Shown piece after piece: positions 1 to 5,854 of a DNA stretch of 5,854 nucleotides; position 1 is the first letter of the stretch; every line of letters starts with the position of its first letter. This DNA is from an uncultured Ruminococcus sp. (GTDB lineage: Bacteria > Bacillota > Clostridia > Oscillospirales > Ruminococcaceae). The stretch is taken from assembly GCA_910577575.1 (NCBI GenBank), contig CAJTOG010000090.1:1-5854 (forward strand), in the 5' to 3' direction. Both the position numbers and the translations under genes were made by a program. The notes under the pieces are model-generated. The model was not told where the DNA came from, did no database searches, and saw nothing but the letters and a program-made list of their open reading frames with translations.

Positions 1-1101
1 CCCGAACAGGTAAAGTGGTGGAAAAAGCTTTATTTCATGGGACTCGGCGAATTTTTCTACATCAACAAAATAAACGCTGATACTGAAAACTTTATTGATA
101 TTCAATCAGTTGGAAAATTTATCAGCAAATCTGATTCAAAACATAACAATCCTGATGGTTGTCTTGTACCGATAGGCGGAGGAAAAGATTCTGCACTTAC
201 TCTTGAAACACTGAATCAGGCAGGTATAAAATGCAAATGTTATTCTATCAACAAGAGAAACTCAATTACTGAAACGGTAAGAAATGCCGGGCTTTCCGAA
301 GAATCACTCATTACAGCAAAACGCTTATTTGACCGTTCACTTGTAGATTTGAATAATAAAGGATATTTAAACGGACATACGCCTTTTTCGTCAATAGTTG
401 CATTTTCAGCTGAAATTACTGCTTATATAAATAATTTGAAATATATAGTACTTTCAAATGAAGACAGTGCAAATGAAAGCACAGTTGCAGGACAGAATGT
501 AAACCATCAATATTCAAAAAGTTTTGAATTTGAACAGGATTTTCGTAACTATGAGGAAAAATATCTTGATACGGGTATTTATTATTTCAGCTTTTTGCGT
601 CCGCTTGCAGAATTTCAGATTGCCAAGATGTTCGTGAACCATAAGAAATATCTTCCAATATTTAGAAGCTGCAATTTAGGAAGCAAAGCATCCCCTGATA
701 TATGGTGTGGAAACTGCCCCAAATGTTTATTTATATGCCTGATACTGTCGCCTTTTCTGAATCATGACGAACTTACTGAAATTTTCGGTAAGGATTTGCT
801 GAACGATACTTTCATGGAAAACTATTTTATTGAACTTATCGGCAAATCAGAACACAAGCCCTTTGAATGTGTCGGAAGTATTGACGAAGTGAATTTAGCG
901 GTATCACTTGCGATAAGAAATTATCTTGAAAAAAGTCAGCCCATGCCGTTTTTATTTGACAAATATATTAATATGGGATTATATTCTCCTGATACAATCG
1001 ATTCACAGAATAGAAAAATATGCAGTGGATTCAGTGAAAATAATCTGCTTCCTGATGAATTCAAAAATATTTTAATTAAAGAAATGGAGAGACTTCTTTG
1101 A
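1..1101 (+). CDS. murL: UDP-MurNAc-L-Ala-L-Glu epimerase MurL, 5'-truncated by the window edge
   Basis: MurL inverts the terminal L-Glu of UDP-MurNAc-L-Ala-L-Glu to D-Glu in an ATP-dependent cytoplasmic step of peptidoglycan precursor synthesis. The frame is open from base 1, so 366 codons are visible and the true start lies upstream. The ATG at 37 has no Shine-Dalgarno sequence and is probably internal. Counting from that Met, a PP-loop-like ATP motif PIGGGKDS is at 45-52. Further motifs I associate with this family follow: NGHTPFSS (112-119), LSNEDSANES (139-148), NHQYSKSFEFE (156-166), SFLRPLAEFQIAKMF (185-199), and a Cys-rich WCGNCPKC (223-230). Family members are about 450 residues, so roughly 80-90 are missing. 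It overlaps the next gene, a MurD-type ligase, by 4 bases, which supports the assignment because MurD2 makes MurL's substrate. The alternative is an unassigned PP-loop ATPase. The family was recognised from motifs and context, not from an alignment. Confidence 0.8.
   Translation, partial: PEQVKWWKKLYFMGLGEFFYINKINADTENFIDIQSVGKFISKSDSKHNNPDGCLVPIGGGKDSALTLETLNQAGIKCKCYSINKRNSITETVRNAGLSEESLITAKRLFDRSLVDLNNKGYLNGHTPFSSIVAFSAEITAYINNLKYIVLSNEDSANESTVAGQNVNHQYSKSFEFEQDFRNYEEKYLDTGIYYFSFLRPLAEFQIAKMFVNHKKYLPIFRSCNLGSKASPDIWCGNCPKCLFICLILSPFLNHDELTEIFGKDLLNDTFMENYFIELIGKSEHKPFECVGSIDEVNLAVSLAIRNYLEKSQPMPFLFDKYINMGLYSPDTIDSQNRKICSGFSENNLLPDEFKNILIKEMERLL
1086..1101 (+). promoter_or_regulatory. Ribosome binding site and TTGA stop/start overlap coupling murL to murD2
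   Basis: GGAGAG at 1086-1091 lies 6 bases before a TTG start at 1098-1100. The murL stop TGA (1099-1101) overlaps that start, giving the 4-base overlap TTGA. The Shine-Dalgarno sequence decides the TTG start, and the conserved MurD N-terminus begins about 16 residues later, as expected. The overlap predicts translational coupling of the two genes. Confidence 0.75.
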
Positions 1102-2429
1102 ATAAATTTATTGAATATATAAAAAAATACACTGAAAACAAGTCTGTCTGTATTCTTGGATTCGGACGTGAAGGAAAAGCAACATACAATATTTTAACAA
1201 AATACTGTTCACCATCGAAAATTGCTGTTGCCGATATAAATAAAACAGACAGTTTGCCTGAATCAGTCGAACTTATCTGTGGGGAAAACTATCAGAAATC
1301 ACTTGACGATTTTGATTTGGTATTCAAAAGCCCCGGAATTGTACTTGAAAAACAGCCGTCAGAACTTAAATGCCTGATAACTTCTGAAACACAAGTGTTT
1401 TTTGAGGTTTACCGTGAACAGATTATCGGAATCACAGGTACAAAGGGTAAAAGTACTGTAACTTCATTGGTTTATCATATTCTTAAAGAAAATGGAAAAG
1501 ATTGCAGAATTGCAGGAAATATTGGTATTCCTGTATTTGACATAGCTGAAAGCATGACAGACAAGACTATTGTTGTATGCGAACTTTCATGTCATCAGCT
1601 TGAATATATGACCGTTTCACCTGCAACAGCAGTTTTCCTTAATCTTTTTGAGGAACACCTTGACCACTACGGTACTATGGAAAGATATTACAATGCAAAG
1701 AAAAATATCTATCTTCACCAGCAAGAACATGATTGCCTGCTGATTAATAATAATATTGCACCTGAAAATTGTTCTGAACTTCTTCAGTATATTTATACTA
1801 TATCTTCCGAAAGTTCTTCATCACGTATTTATGTGCATGACGGTGTCGTTACAAATACAGAAATTAATGAAAGCTATAAAATTCCGACTGATAAAGTCAA
1901 ACTTCTGGGCATACACAACCATTATAATATAGCTGTTGCTTACTTTATAACAACTTTTTATGTTAAACCCGAGGAATTTGAAAAGGCTCTTTGCACTTTC
2001 AATCCGCTTGCTCACCGTCTTGAATTTGTGGACGAAATCAATGGCGTAAAATATTATGATGATTCAATTTCAACCGCTTGTGCAACTGCCATTGAAGCAC
2101 TTAAAAGCGTACCGAATGCAGGAACTATATTAATAGGTGGAATGGACAGAGGCATAGATTATACAGCTCTTGTTGATTATCTTAAAGCAACCGATATAAA
2201 TGTAATCTGTATGGAGACTTCCGGAAAACGTATTTATGAAATGATAAAAGATTTACCTAATGTTCACTATGTACCTCATCTGAAAAATGCAGTAAGACTT
2301 GCTTCAGAAATAACTCCGAGTGGAAAAAGCTGTGTTATGTCACCTGCATCAGCAAGTTACGGAATTTTCAAAAACTTCGAGGAGCGTGGCGATGTTTTCA
2401 AGTCACTTGTTGCACAATTAAAAAAATAA
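1098..2429 (+). CDS. murD2: MurD-family ligase, probably L-Glu-adding MurD2
   Basis: This is an ATP-dependent Mur ligase that adds glutamate to UDP-MurNAc-L-Ala in the cytoplasm. The 443 residues match the usual MurD length of about 440-450. An N-terminal Rossmann-type UDP-binding domain carries ILGFGREG (19-26). The central ATPase domain has the P-loop GITGTKGKST (111-120), ELSCHQLE (162-169, ELSSFQLE in typical MurD), LNLFEEHLDHYG (181-192), the AKKN motif with the probable carbamylated Lys (200-203), and GIHNHYN (271-277). The C-terminal domain has LAHRLE (304-309), DDSISTA (321-327) and SPASASYGIFKNFEERGD (415-432). In E. coli MurD the middle motif is DSKATN, whose Lys319 contacts D-Glu. 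Here that Lys is Ile, while Thr and the later Ser and Phe are kept. With murL directly upstream, this argues for MurD2, which uses L-Glu. Ordinary MurD is the alternative. It starts with TTG and ends 13 bases before a hairpin terminator. Confidence 0.8.
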   Translation: MNKFIEYIKKYTENKSVCILGFGREGKATYNILTKYCSPSKIAVADINKTDSLPESVELICGENYQKSLDDFDLVFKSPGIVLEKQPSELKCLITSETQVFFEVYREQIIGITGTKGKSTVTSLVYHILKENGKDCRIAGNIGIPVFDIAESMTDKTIVVCELSCHQLEYMTVSPATAVFLNLFEEHLDHYGTMERYYNAKKNIYLHQQEHDCLLINNNIAPENCSELLQYIYTISSESSSSRIYVHDGVVTNTEINESYKIPTDKVKLLGIHNHYNIAVAYFITTFYVKPEEFEKALCTFNPLAHRLEFVDEINGVKYYDDSISTACATAIEALKSVPNAGTILIGGMDRGIDYTALVDYLKATDINVICMETSGKRIYEMIKDLPNVHYVPHLKNAVRLASEITPSGKSCVMSPASASYGIFKNFEERGDVFKSLVAQLKK

Positions 2430-2435
2430 AAAGAC

Positions 2436-2467
2436 AAAAAACGCACCTTATTAAAGGTGCATTTTTT
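2436..2467. terminator. Bidirectional intrinsic terminator between convergent genes
   Basis: A perfect 7-bp stem GCACCTT (2443-2449) / AAGGTGC (2454-2460) closes an ATTA loop. On the plus strand it is followed by ATTTTTT (2461-2467). On the minus strand the A-run at 2436-2441 gives a run of six U after one G, with more U-rich sequence beyond. It lies 13 bases after the murD2 stop and about 110 bases beyond the transporter stop on the opposite strand, so it can end both transcription units. Confidence 0.88.
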
Positions 2468-2570
2468 ATAATTGCTTATCTTATAAAGATTCAAACAGTC
2501 TAAATAATAAAATAGTCTTATCTTTATAGAAATTATTTATATATTGCTCAGATAATATCAGAATAAATTT

Positions 2571-3803
2571 TTATTTGAATATCAATAATAATATCTGAGA
2601 TACTATAACAACTGAAATAAGTGCAACGGGGTAAGTTGCAGCATATGCAGATGCTACGTTTTCTGTACCTGCTGTACCAATAAGCGTACCAAGTGCGGGA
2701 GTTGATGTCATACCTCCGGTAATTGAACCAAGATTATTAAGCAAATTAAGTTTAAGAACATACTTAGCAAACAAGAAACCGATAATCATCGGGATAATTG
2801 TCATGATTACGCCATAAAGGAAATAAACAGCCTTGAAATACTGTACAAAGCTTGCACCGCCTGCAACGCCTGCACCTATAAGGAACAATACAAGTCCGAA
2901 TTCACGGAATACTTTAAGTGTATTGTCTTTCGGCATTACTGACATTTTACCGAAATGACCAAAGTGACCAAAAACAAGTGAGACAAGCAGACAGCCCCCT
3001 GTTGTTGTAAGTGAGAAATTGCCGAATTTGATTGAACCTACGAAAATACCGATAATTGCAGCAAGTGCAAACGGCATGAATCCGAATTCATCCATTTCAA
3101 TAAGCTTGCCTGTATACTTTTTCTTTGTACTTCCTGAATCAGCAGCAACAAGTTTTTCACGTTCAACTCTCATATCAGCTTTCATGAATTTAGGTACAAG
3201 CTGGACAAAAAGCACTACTCCGATAACTCCGAAAAGATAAGAAATACCATGTCCGACTGTTACCAAATCCTCAAGTTCAGGAGTTGCAACAGTTGATTTT
3301 GCAGCAGAAAATGCAGGTGTACTTGTGAGAGAACCTGAAAGAAGTCCTACAAGCATCGAAGCACTTTCTTCTGTTGTGCTTTCCGGTGAAACAGCACCAT
3401 CAACAAAGATACAACCCGCACATGAAAGTCCGCCGGCAATAATTACAACAAGTGCAATCAGAACATACGATTTGAAGTTTTTCTTGAAATTTCCGAAAAA
3501 ATTAGGTCCTGCAATAAATCCGACAGACGTAACAAACAGAATCAGTCCTATATTTTCAACAATTTTAAGTGCATTTTTTACATATGAATCATCTCCGACT
3601 ATGAGATTTGAACTGAGATTATCATAGAAAAAACAGCCATAAAGAAGTGCTATAATAAAAACTCCGGCAGTACCGAGTGAAACGCCTTTAATGGTAATTC
3701 TTCCAAGAAGGTATCCGACTGCTGTAATCAGAAAAACAGTGAATACCAAAAAGGCTACTGTTTTGATTGAAATGGAGAAATCTCCAATGGTAATTAAATC
3801 CAT
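2571..3803 (-). CDS. AspT/YidE/YbjL-family (AAEx) membrane exchanger, compact form, possible dicarboxylate exporter
   Basis: This is a very hydrophobic 410-residue inner-membrane protein with about 10 likely membrane segments in two homologous halves. The halves are visible as an internal repeat: NIGLILFVTSVGFIAGP (84-100) matches EFGLVLFLIGAGVAGG (301-316), and GLLSGSLTSTPAF (153-165) matches GSITGGMTSTPAL (359-371). The G-x-x-T-S-T-P-A motif in each half is typical of the aspartate:alanine exchanger family. Known members (AspT, YidE, YbjL, C. glutamicum SucE) are about 540-560 residues with two cytoplasmic TrkA-C/RCK-C domains between the halves. Here only a charged linker of about 30-35 residues (207-240) is present, so those domains are missing. 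The ATG start has AGAGGT (3819-3814) 10 bases upstream. The gene follows a fumarate-reductase-like gene on the same strand, and SucE exports succinate, so succinate/fumarate exchange is a reasonable guess. The family call is firm and the substrate is inferred. Confidence 0.82.
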   Translation of the reverse strand: MDLITIGDFSISIKTVAFLVFTVFLITAVGYLLGRITIKGVSLGTAGVFIIALLYGCFFYDNLSSNLIVGDDSYVKNALKIVENIGLILFVTSVGFIAGPNFFGNFKKNFKSYVLIALVVIIAGGLSCAGCIFVDGAVSPESTTEESASMLVGLLSGSLTSTPAFSAAKSTVATPELEDLVTVGHGISYLFGVIGVVLFVQLVPKFMKADMRVEREKLVAADSGSTKKKYTGKLIEMDEFGFMPFALAAIIGIFVGSIKFGNFSLTTTGGCLLVSLVFGHFGHFGKMSVMPKDNTLKVFREFGLVLFLIGAGVAGGASFVQYFKAVYFLYGVIMTIIPMIIGFLFAKYVLKLNLLNNLGSITGGMTSTPALGTLIGTAGTENVASAYAATYPVALISVVIVSQILLLIFK

Positions 3804-3860
3804 AATTAATTTTACCTCTTTCCGATATTTTATACAATATAACCAATCCCCGTATCATAC

Positions 3861-3890
3861 AAATCGACGGACAATAACGTCCGCCGATTT
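3861..3890 (-). terminator. Strong hairpin between flavoprotein and transporter genes, possible partial terminator or mRNA processing/stability element
   Basis: Inverted repeat with arms 3861-3872 and 3879-3890 around a 6-base loop. Read as minus-strand RNA all 12 positions pair, one as G-U. Read as plus-strand RNA the same position is an A-C mismatch, so the element fits a role in the minus-strand transcript. It begins 20 bases after the flavoprotein stop. The sequence after it on the minus strand (stem end AUUU, then GUAUGAUACGGGG) lacks a long U-run, so complete termination is doubtful. It may lower expression of the transporter relative to the upstream genes, or protect the 3' end of the upstream message. 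Confidence 0.6.
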
Positions 3891-3910
3891 TATATTTATT
3901 TTTTGATTTA

Positions 3911-5515
3911 TTATTTTGACTTTCTTGCATAGTGCGGAAGAAGCATAGGTGAAGCAGTTTCATTTACTATTCCTGCTTCTGAAAGCTCATTATTGAATTT
4001 TTCAATATGTTCAAGAGTAAGCTTTTCAGGAACAACTGTTTCCTTAGCTTTTGCAGCAGCATTCTTTCCGGCATCACGTCCGAAAACGATAACGTCAAGA
4101 AGTGAATTACCCATAAGGCGGTTTCTTCCGTGTATTCCTCCGGCAACCTCACCGGCTGCATAAAGGTTTTCAACATCTGTAGAACAGTCAACACTGATAT
4201 TAAGTCCGCCGTTCTGATAATGAAGTGTAGGATAAACAAGAATAGGTTCTTTGCGGATATCAATTCCATACTTGCTGAACATACGCATCATCGCAGGAAT
4301 TCTCTTTTCAATAGTACCCTCACCGTGTTTATATTCAATCATAGGAGTGTCAAGCCATACAGCCTTGCCGAGATTGGTTTCCACACCCTTGTCACGTTCA
4401 GTACATTCACGGATAATAGATGCAGCTGTAACATCACGTGTTTCAAGAGGATGCATGAAAACCTCACCGTCAATATTGACAAGCTTTGCACCGAGTGAAC
4501 GTACTTTTTCAGTTACCAATGCACCGAAAATCTGTTCAGGATAACCTGTACCTGTCGGATGATACTGAAGAGTATCAGCATAAAGAAGCCTTGCACCGAC
4601 TCTGTAACCGAGAATAAGACCGTCAGCAGTTGCTCCGTAGTGATTTGAAGTAGGGAAACCCTGATAATGAAGTCTTCCTGCACCACCTGTAGCAATAACA
4701 ACAGTTTTTGCACGTGCAACAAGAAGTTCTTTGGTTTCCATATTCATGAGTACAGCACCTGCTGCCTTTCCATTTTCATCAAGAATAATTTCAACAGCCG
4801 CAGTAAAATCAATTACAGGGATTCCACGGTTAAGAACTTCATCACGGAGGGTTCTCATAATTTCAGCACCTGAATAGTCCTTTGCGGCGTGCATACGCTT
4901 ACGTGAAGTACCACCGCCATGAGTTGTTACCATAGTTCCGTCTGCTTCCTTGTCAAACTCAACGCCGAGTTTATTAAGCCACTGAATAGCTCCCGGAGCC
5001 TTGGTAACAAGGTTTTTGACAAGTTCAGGCTTTGCGGCAAAATGACCGCCGCCAAAAGCATCTATATAATGAGTTGCCGGTGAATCATTCGGCTTATCTG
5101 CTGCCTGAATACCACCCTCTGCCATCATAGTATTAGCATCACCTATACGGAGCTTGGTAACTATCATTGCCTTGACTCCTGCTTCATCAGCTTCAATGGC
5201 AGCAGATGCACCTGCACCGCCGCCGCCTATGATAAGAACATCTGTATCATAATCAGGAGCATTCAAATCAACATCAGATGCACTGATACGGCTCTTGCCC
5301 TGTAAAAGTTCAGCAAGCTGTGAAGGCACTTTTTCACCTTTATTAACACCTGCTGAAAGTACAGTAAATTCATCCTGCTTATAGTCAGGGTGGAAAGTAG
5401 CAAGAAGTGTATCTTTTTCTTCTGCTGTCATTCTTTTTGGCTCAAGACTTGCATTTTCAGGTCTTTTTTCTGCAACAATCTTTGCAAGCTCATTAAGTTT
5501 ATCAATTTTGTACAT
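3911..5515 (-). CDS. Fumarate reductase/succinate dehydrogenase-type flavoprotein subunit, likely non-covalent FAD
   Basis: This FAD subunit probably reduces fumarate to succinate in the cytoplasm or at the inner membrane face, with electrons from the Fe-S protein encoded just upstream. The FAD-binding fold starts with VLIIGGGGAGASAA (93-106), followed by NTMMAEGGIQ (128-137). Catalytic residues by alignment to FrdA are His319 (HPTG), Arg360 (TRD), His432 (LHYQNGG) and Arg465 (GRNRLMGNS). The E. coli FAD-linking His sits just before T-x-x-A-E-G-G. Here that position is Asn128, so FAD should be non-covalent. An N-terminal extension of about 90 residues contains HPDY (42-45) and NKGEKVP (58-64). 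The chain ends about 55 residues after VFGRDAG, so most of the usual FrdA/SdhA C-terminal domain is absent (534 versus about 590-600 residues). AGGAGG (5528-5523) lies 7 bases before the ATG and overlaps the upstream stop. L-aspartate oxidase, a related fold of similar length, is less likely given the Fe-S partner. Confidence 0.87.
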   Translation of the reverse strand: MYKIDKLNELAKIVAEKRPENASLEPKRMTAEEKDTLLATFHPDYKQDEFTVLSAGVNKGEKVPSQLAELLQGKSRISASDVDLNAPDYDTDVLIIGGGGAGASAAIEADEAGVKAMIVTKLRIGDANTMMAEGGIQAADKPNDSPATHYIDAFGGGHFAAKPELVKNLVTKAPGAIQWLNKLGVEFDKEADGTMVTTHGGGTSRKRMHAAKDYSGAEIMRTLRDEVLNRGIPVIDFTAAVEIILDENGKAAGAVLMNMETKELLVARAKTVVIATGGAGRLHYQGFPTSNHYGATADGLILGYRVGARLLYADTLQYHPTGTGYPEQIFGALVTEKVRSLGAKLVNIDGEVFMHPLETRDVTAASIIRECTERDKGVETNLGKAVWLDTPMIEYKHGEGTIEKRIPAMMRMFSKYGIDIRKEPILVYPTLHYQNGGLNISVDCSTDVENLYAAGEVAGGIHGRNRLMGNSLLDVIVFGRDAGKNAAAKAKETVVPEKLTLEHIEKFNNELSEAGIVNETASPMLLPHYARKSK

Positions 5516-5516
5516 G

Positions 5517-5530
5517 ACTGCTCCTCCTTA
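5517..5530 (-). promoter_or_regulatory. Strong Shine-Dalgarno overlapping the upstream stop codon
   Basis: On the minus strand TAAGGAGGAG contains both the stop codon of the Fe-S gene (5530-5528) and a perfect AGGAGG (5528-5523), 7 bases before the flavoprotein ATG at 5515-5513. This fixes the flavoprotein start and indicates that the two genes form one operon with closely linked translation. Confidence 0.85.
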
Positions 5531-5854
5531 CTTCTCTATATCACGGTTGTTATAAAGCTCTTTGATTTCATCAATCGGTTTCTGCATCAAATCCTCAATG
5601 AGTGATTCAAACTTGCCCTCGTTTATTTCATTTACACGGTCAGCAAGATGTCCGCATTCAGGTGCAATATATTTACCATTGAGTCTTCTTGCAAGCATAG
5701 CAACCTGTGGGTGAGAAATTCCGGCAGGACAGCGTGATGAACATACTCCGCACATTACGCAGTCAAAGCTCTCTTCTGCACACTTGTCATATTCGCCCCT
5801 CTGAGCGTATGCAATATACTGCATAACGTTCAATTCCTGAGTACAAGCCTTTGT
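5528..5854 (-). CDS. 4Fe-4S dicluster protein, electron-transfer partner of the flavoprotein (C-terminal part only)
   Basis: The frame is open to the right edge, so only the last 108 codons and the stop are visible. A TTG at 5833-5831 is internal, since the preceding codons read TKACTQE in frame. The visible part holds one complete [4Fe-4S] motif, C-x2-C-x2-C-x3-CP (FDCVMCGVCSSRCPAG), and a Cys in KACTQE that is probably the last ligand of a first motif lying outside the window. The text between them (NVMQYIAYAQRGEYDKC) and the following VAMLARRLNGKY form helical linkers, as in HdrC-like or SdhB/FrdB-like two-cluster proteins. The protein ends in an acidic helical tail. It most likely passes electrons to the FAD subunit encoded 12 bases downstream. 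The two 4Fe-4S-type motifs look more like HdrC/TfrB than classic FrdB, which also has a 2Fe-2S domain, but the missing N-terminus prevents a decision. Confidence 0.78.
   Translation of the reverse strand, partial: TKACTQELNVMQYIAYAQRGEYDKCAEESFDCVMCGVCSSRCPAGISHPQVAMLARRLNGKYIAPECGHLADRVNEINEGKFESLIEDLMQKPIDEIKELYNNRDIEK

Noticed and set aside
37..39. ATG as the start of the murL gene
   Set aside because: The frame is open back to base 1, there is no Shine-Dalgarno before this ATG, and the visible length is short for the family, so the gene most likely begins upstream of the window.
1821..2015. Minus-strand 64-codon frame inside murD2
   Set aside because: It is antisense to conserved MurD coding sequence and has no family features.
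2482..2528. 9-bp AT-rich inverted repeat (TATAAAGAT / ATCTTTATA) with a 28-base loop downstream of the transporter gene
   Set aside because: The stem is weak and the loop is long, and no U-run is associated with it. Chance pairing is likely in such AT-rich sequence, and the nearby GC-richer hairpin is a sufficient terminator.
3829..3858. Possible minus-strand promoter for the transporter (ATGATA, 18-base spacer, TATAAA)
   Set aside because: The -35 matches only 4 of 6 consensus positions, the region is AT-rich, and the predicted start would leave almost no leader before the Shine-Dalgarno. Too weak to annotate.
3688..3963. Minus-strand 91-codon frame spanning the intergenic hairpin
   Set aside because: It overlaps both the flavoprotein end and the transporter start in another frame and has no recognisable domain. 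The hairpin in its middle explains the region better.
4130..4544. Plus-strand open frames of 97-122 codons opposite the flavoprotein gene
   Set aside because: They are antisense to a well-supported conserved gene, have no Shine-Dalgarno or recognisable domain, and are explained as shadow frames.
5831..5833. TTG as the start of the Fe-S protein
   Set aside because: In-frame codons continue to the window edge and encode KAC before it, which fits the last Cys of a first 4Fe-4S motif. No Shine-Dalgarno precedes the TTG.

Overview
The window comes from a low-GC, Gram-positive-type anaerobe. Oscillospiraceae/Ruminococcus-like Clostridia are the best guess. This rests on the AT-rich composition, a strong AGGAGG-type Shine-Dalgarno sequence before the fumarate-reductase-like gene, TAA stops in all genes but the first, and anaerobic fumarate-reductase-like genes. 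It is an inference without any database search. Two convergent transcription units meet at a bidirectional hairpin terminator near 2.45 kb. No tRNA, rRNA, insertion sequence, CRISPR array or phage gene was seen, and no stretch over 300 bases lacks a gene.

Left unit, plus strand (1-2429): a 5'-truncated gene resembling MurL, the UDP-MurNAc-L-Ala-L-Glu epimerase, overlaps by 4 bases a MurD-type ligase that starts with TTG. The ligase has the full Mur-ligase framework, but the DSKATN-type motif that helps bind D-glutamate in ordinary MurD reads DSISTA. Together they look like the MurD2/MurL bypass: MurD2 adds L-Glu to UDP-MurNAc-L-Ala, and MurL then inverts it to D-Glu, so a free D-Glu pool from glutamate racemase (MurI) is not needed.

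Right unit, minus strand, read from the right edge leftward (5854-2571): the C-terminal part of a 4Fe-4S protein; then, 12 bases later, a 534-residue fumarate reductase/succinate dehydrogenase-type flavoprotein; then, after a 107-base gap containing a strong hairpin, a 410-residue membrane protein of the AspT/YidE/YbjL exchanger family. The flavoprotein keeps the fumarate-site residues, has Asn where covalent flavoproteins carry the FAD-linking His, has an N-terminal extension of about 90 residues, and lacks most of the usual C-terminal domain. The likely common theme is fumarate reduction to succinate with electrons from the Fe-S partner, followed by dicarboxylate exchange or export. The transport substrate is inferred only from context and from the known succinate exporter SucE in the same family.

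Nothing here is a wholly unknown system. The points most worth following are the MurL/MurD2 route in a clostridial-type genome and the soluble-looking, probably non-covalent fumarate reductase with its compact transporter.
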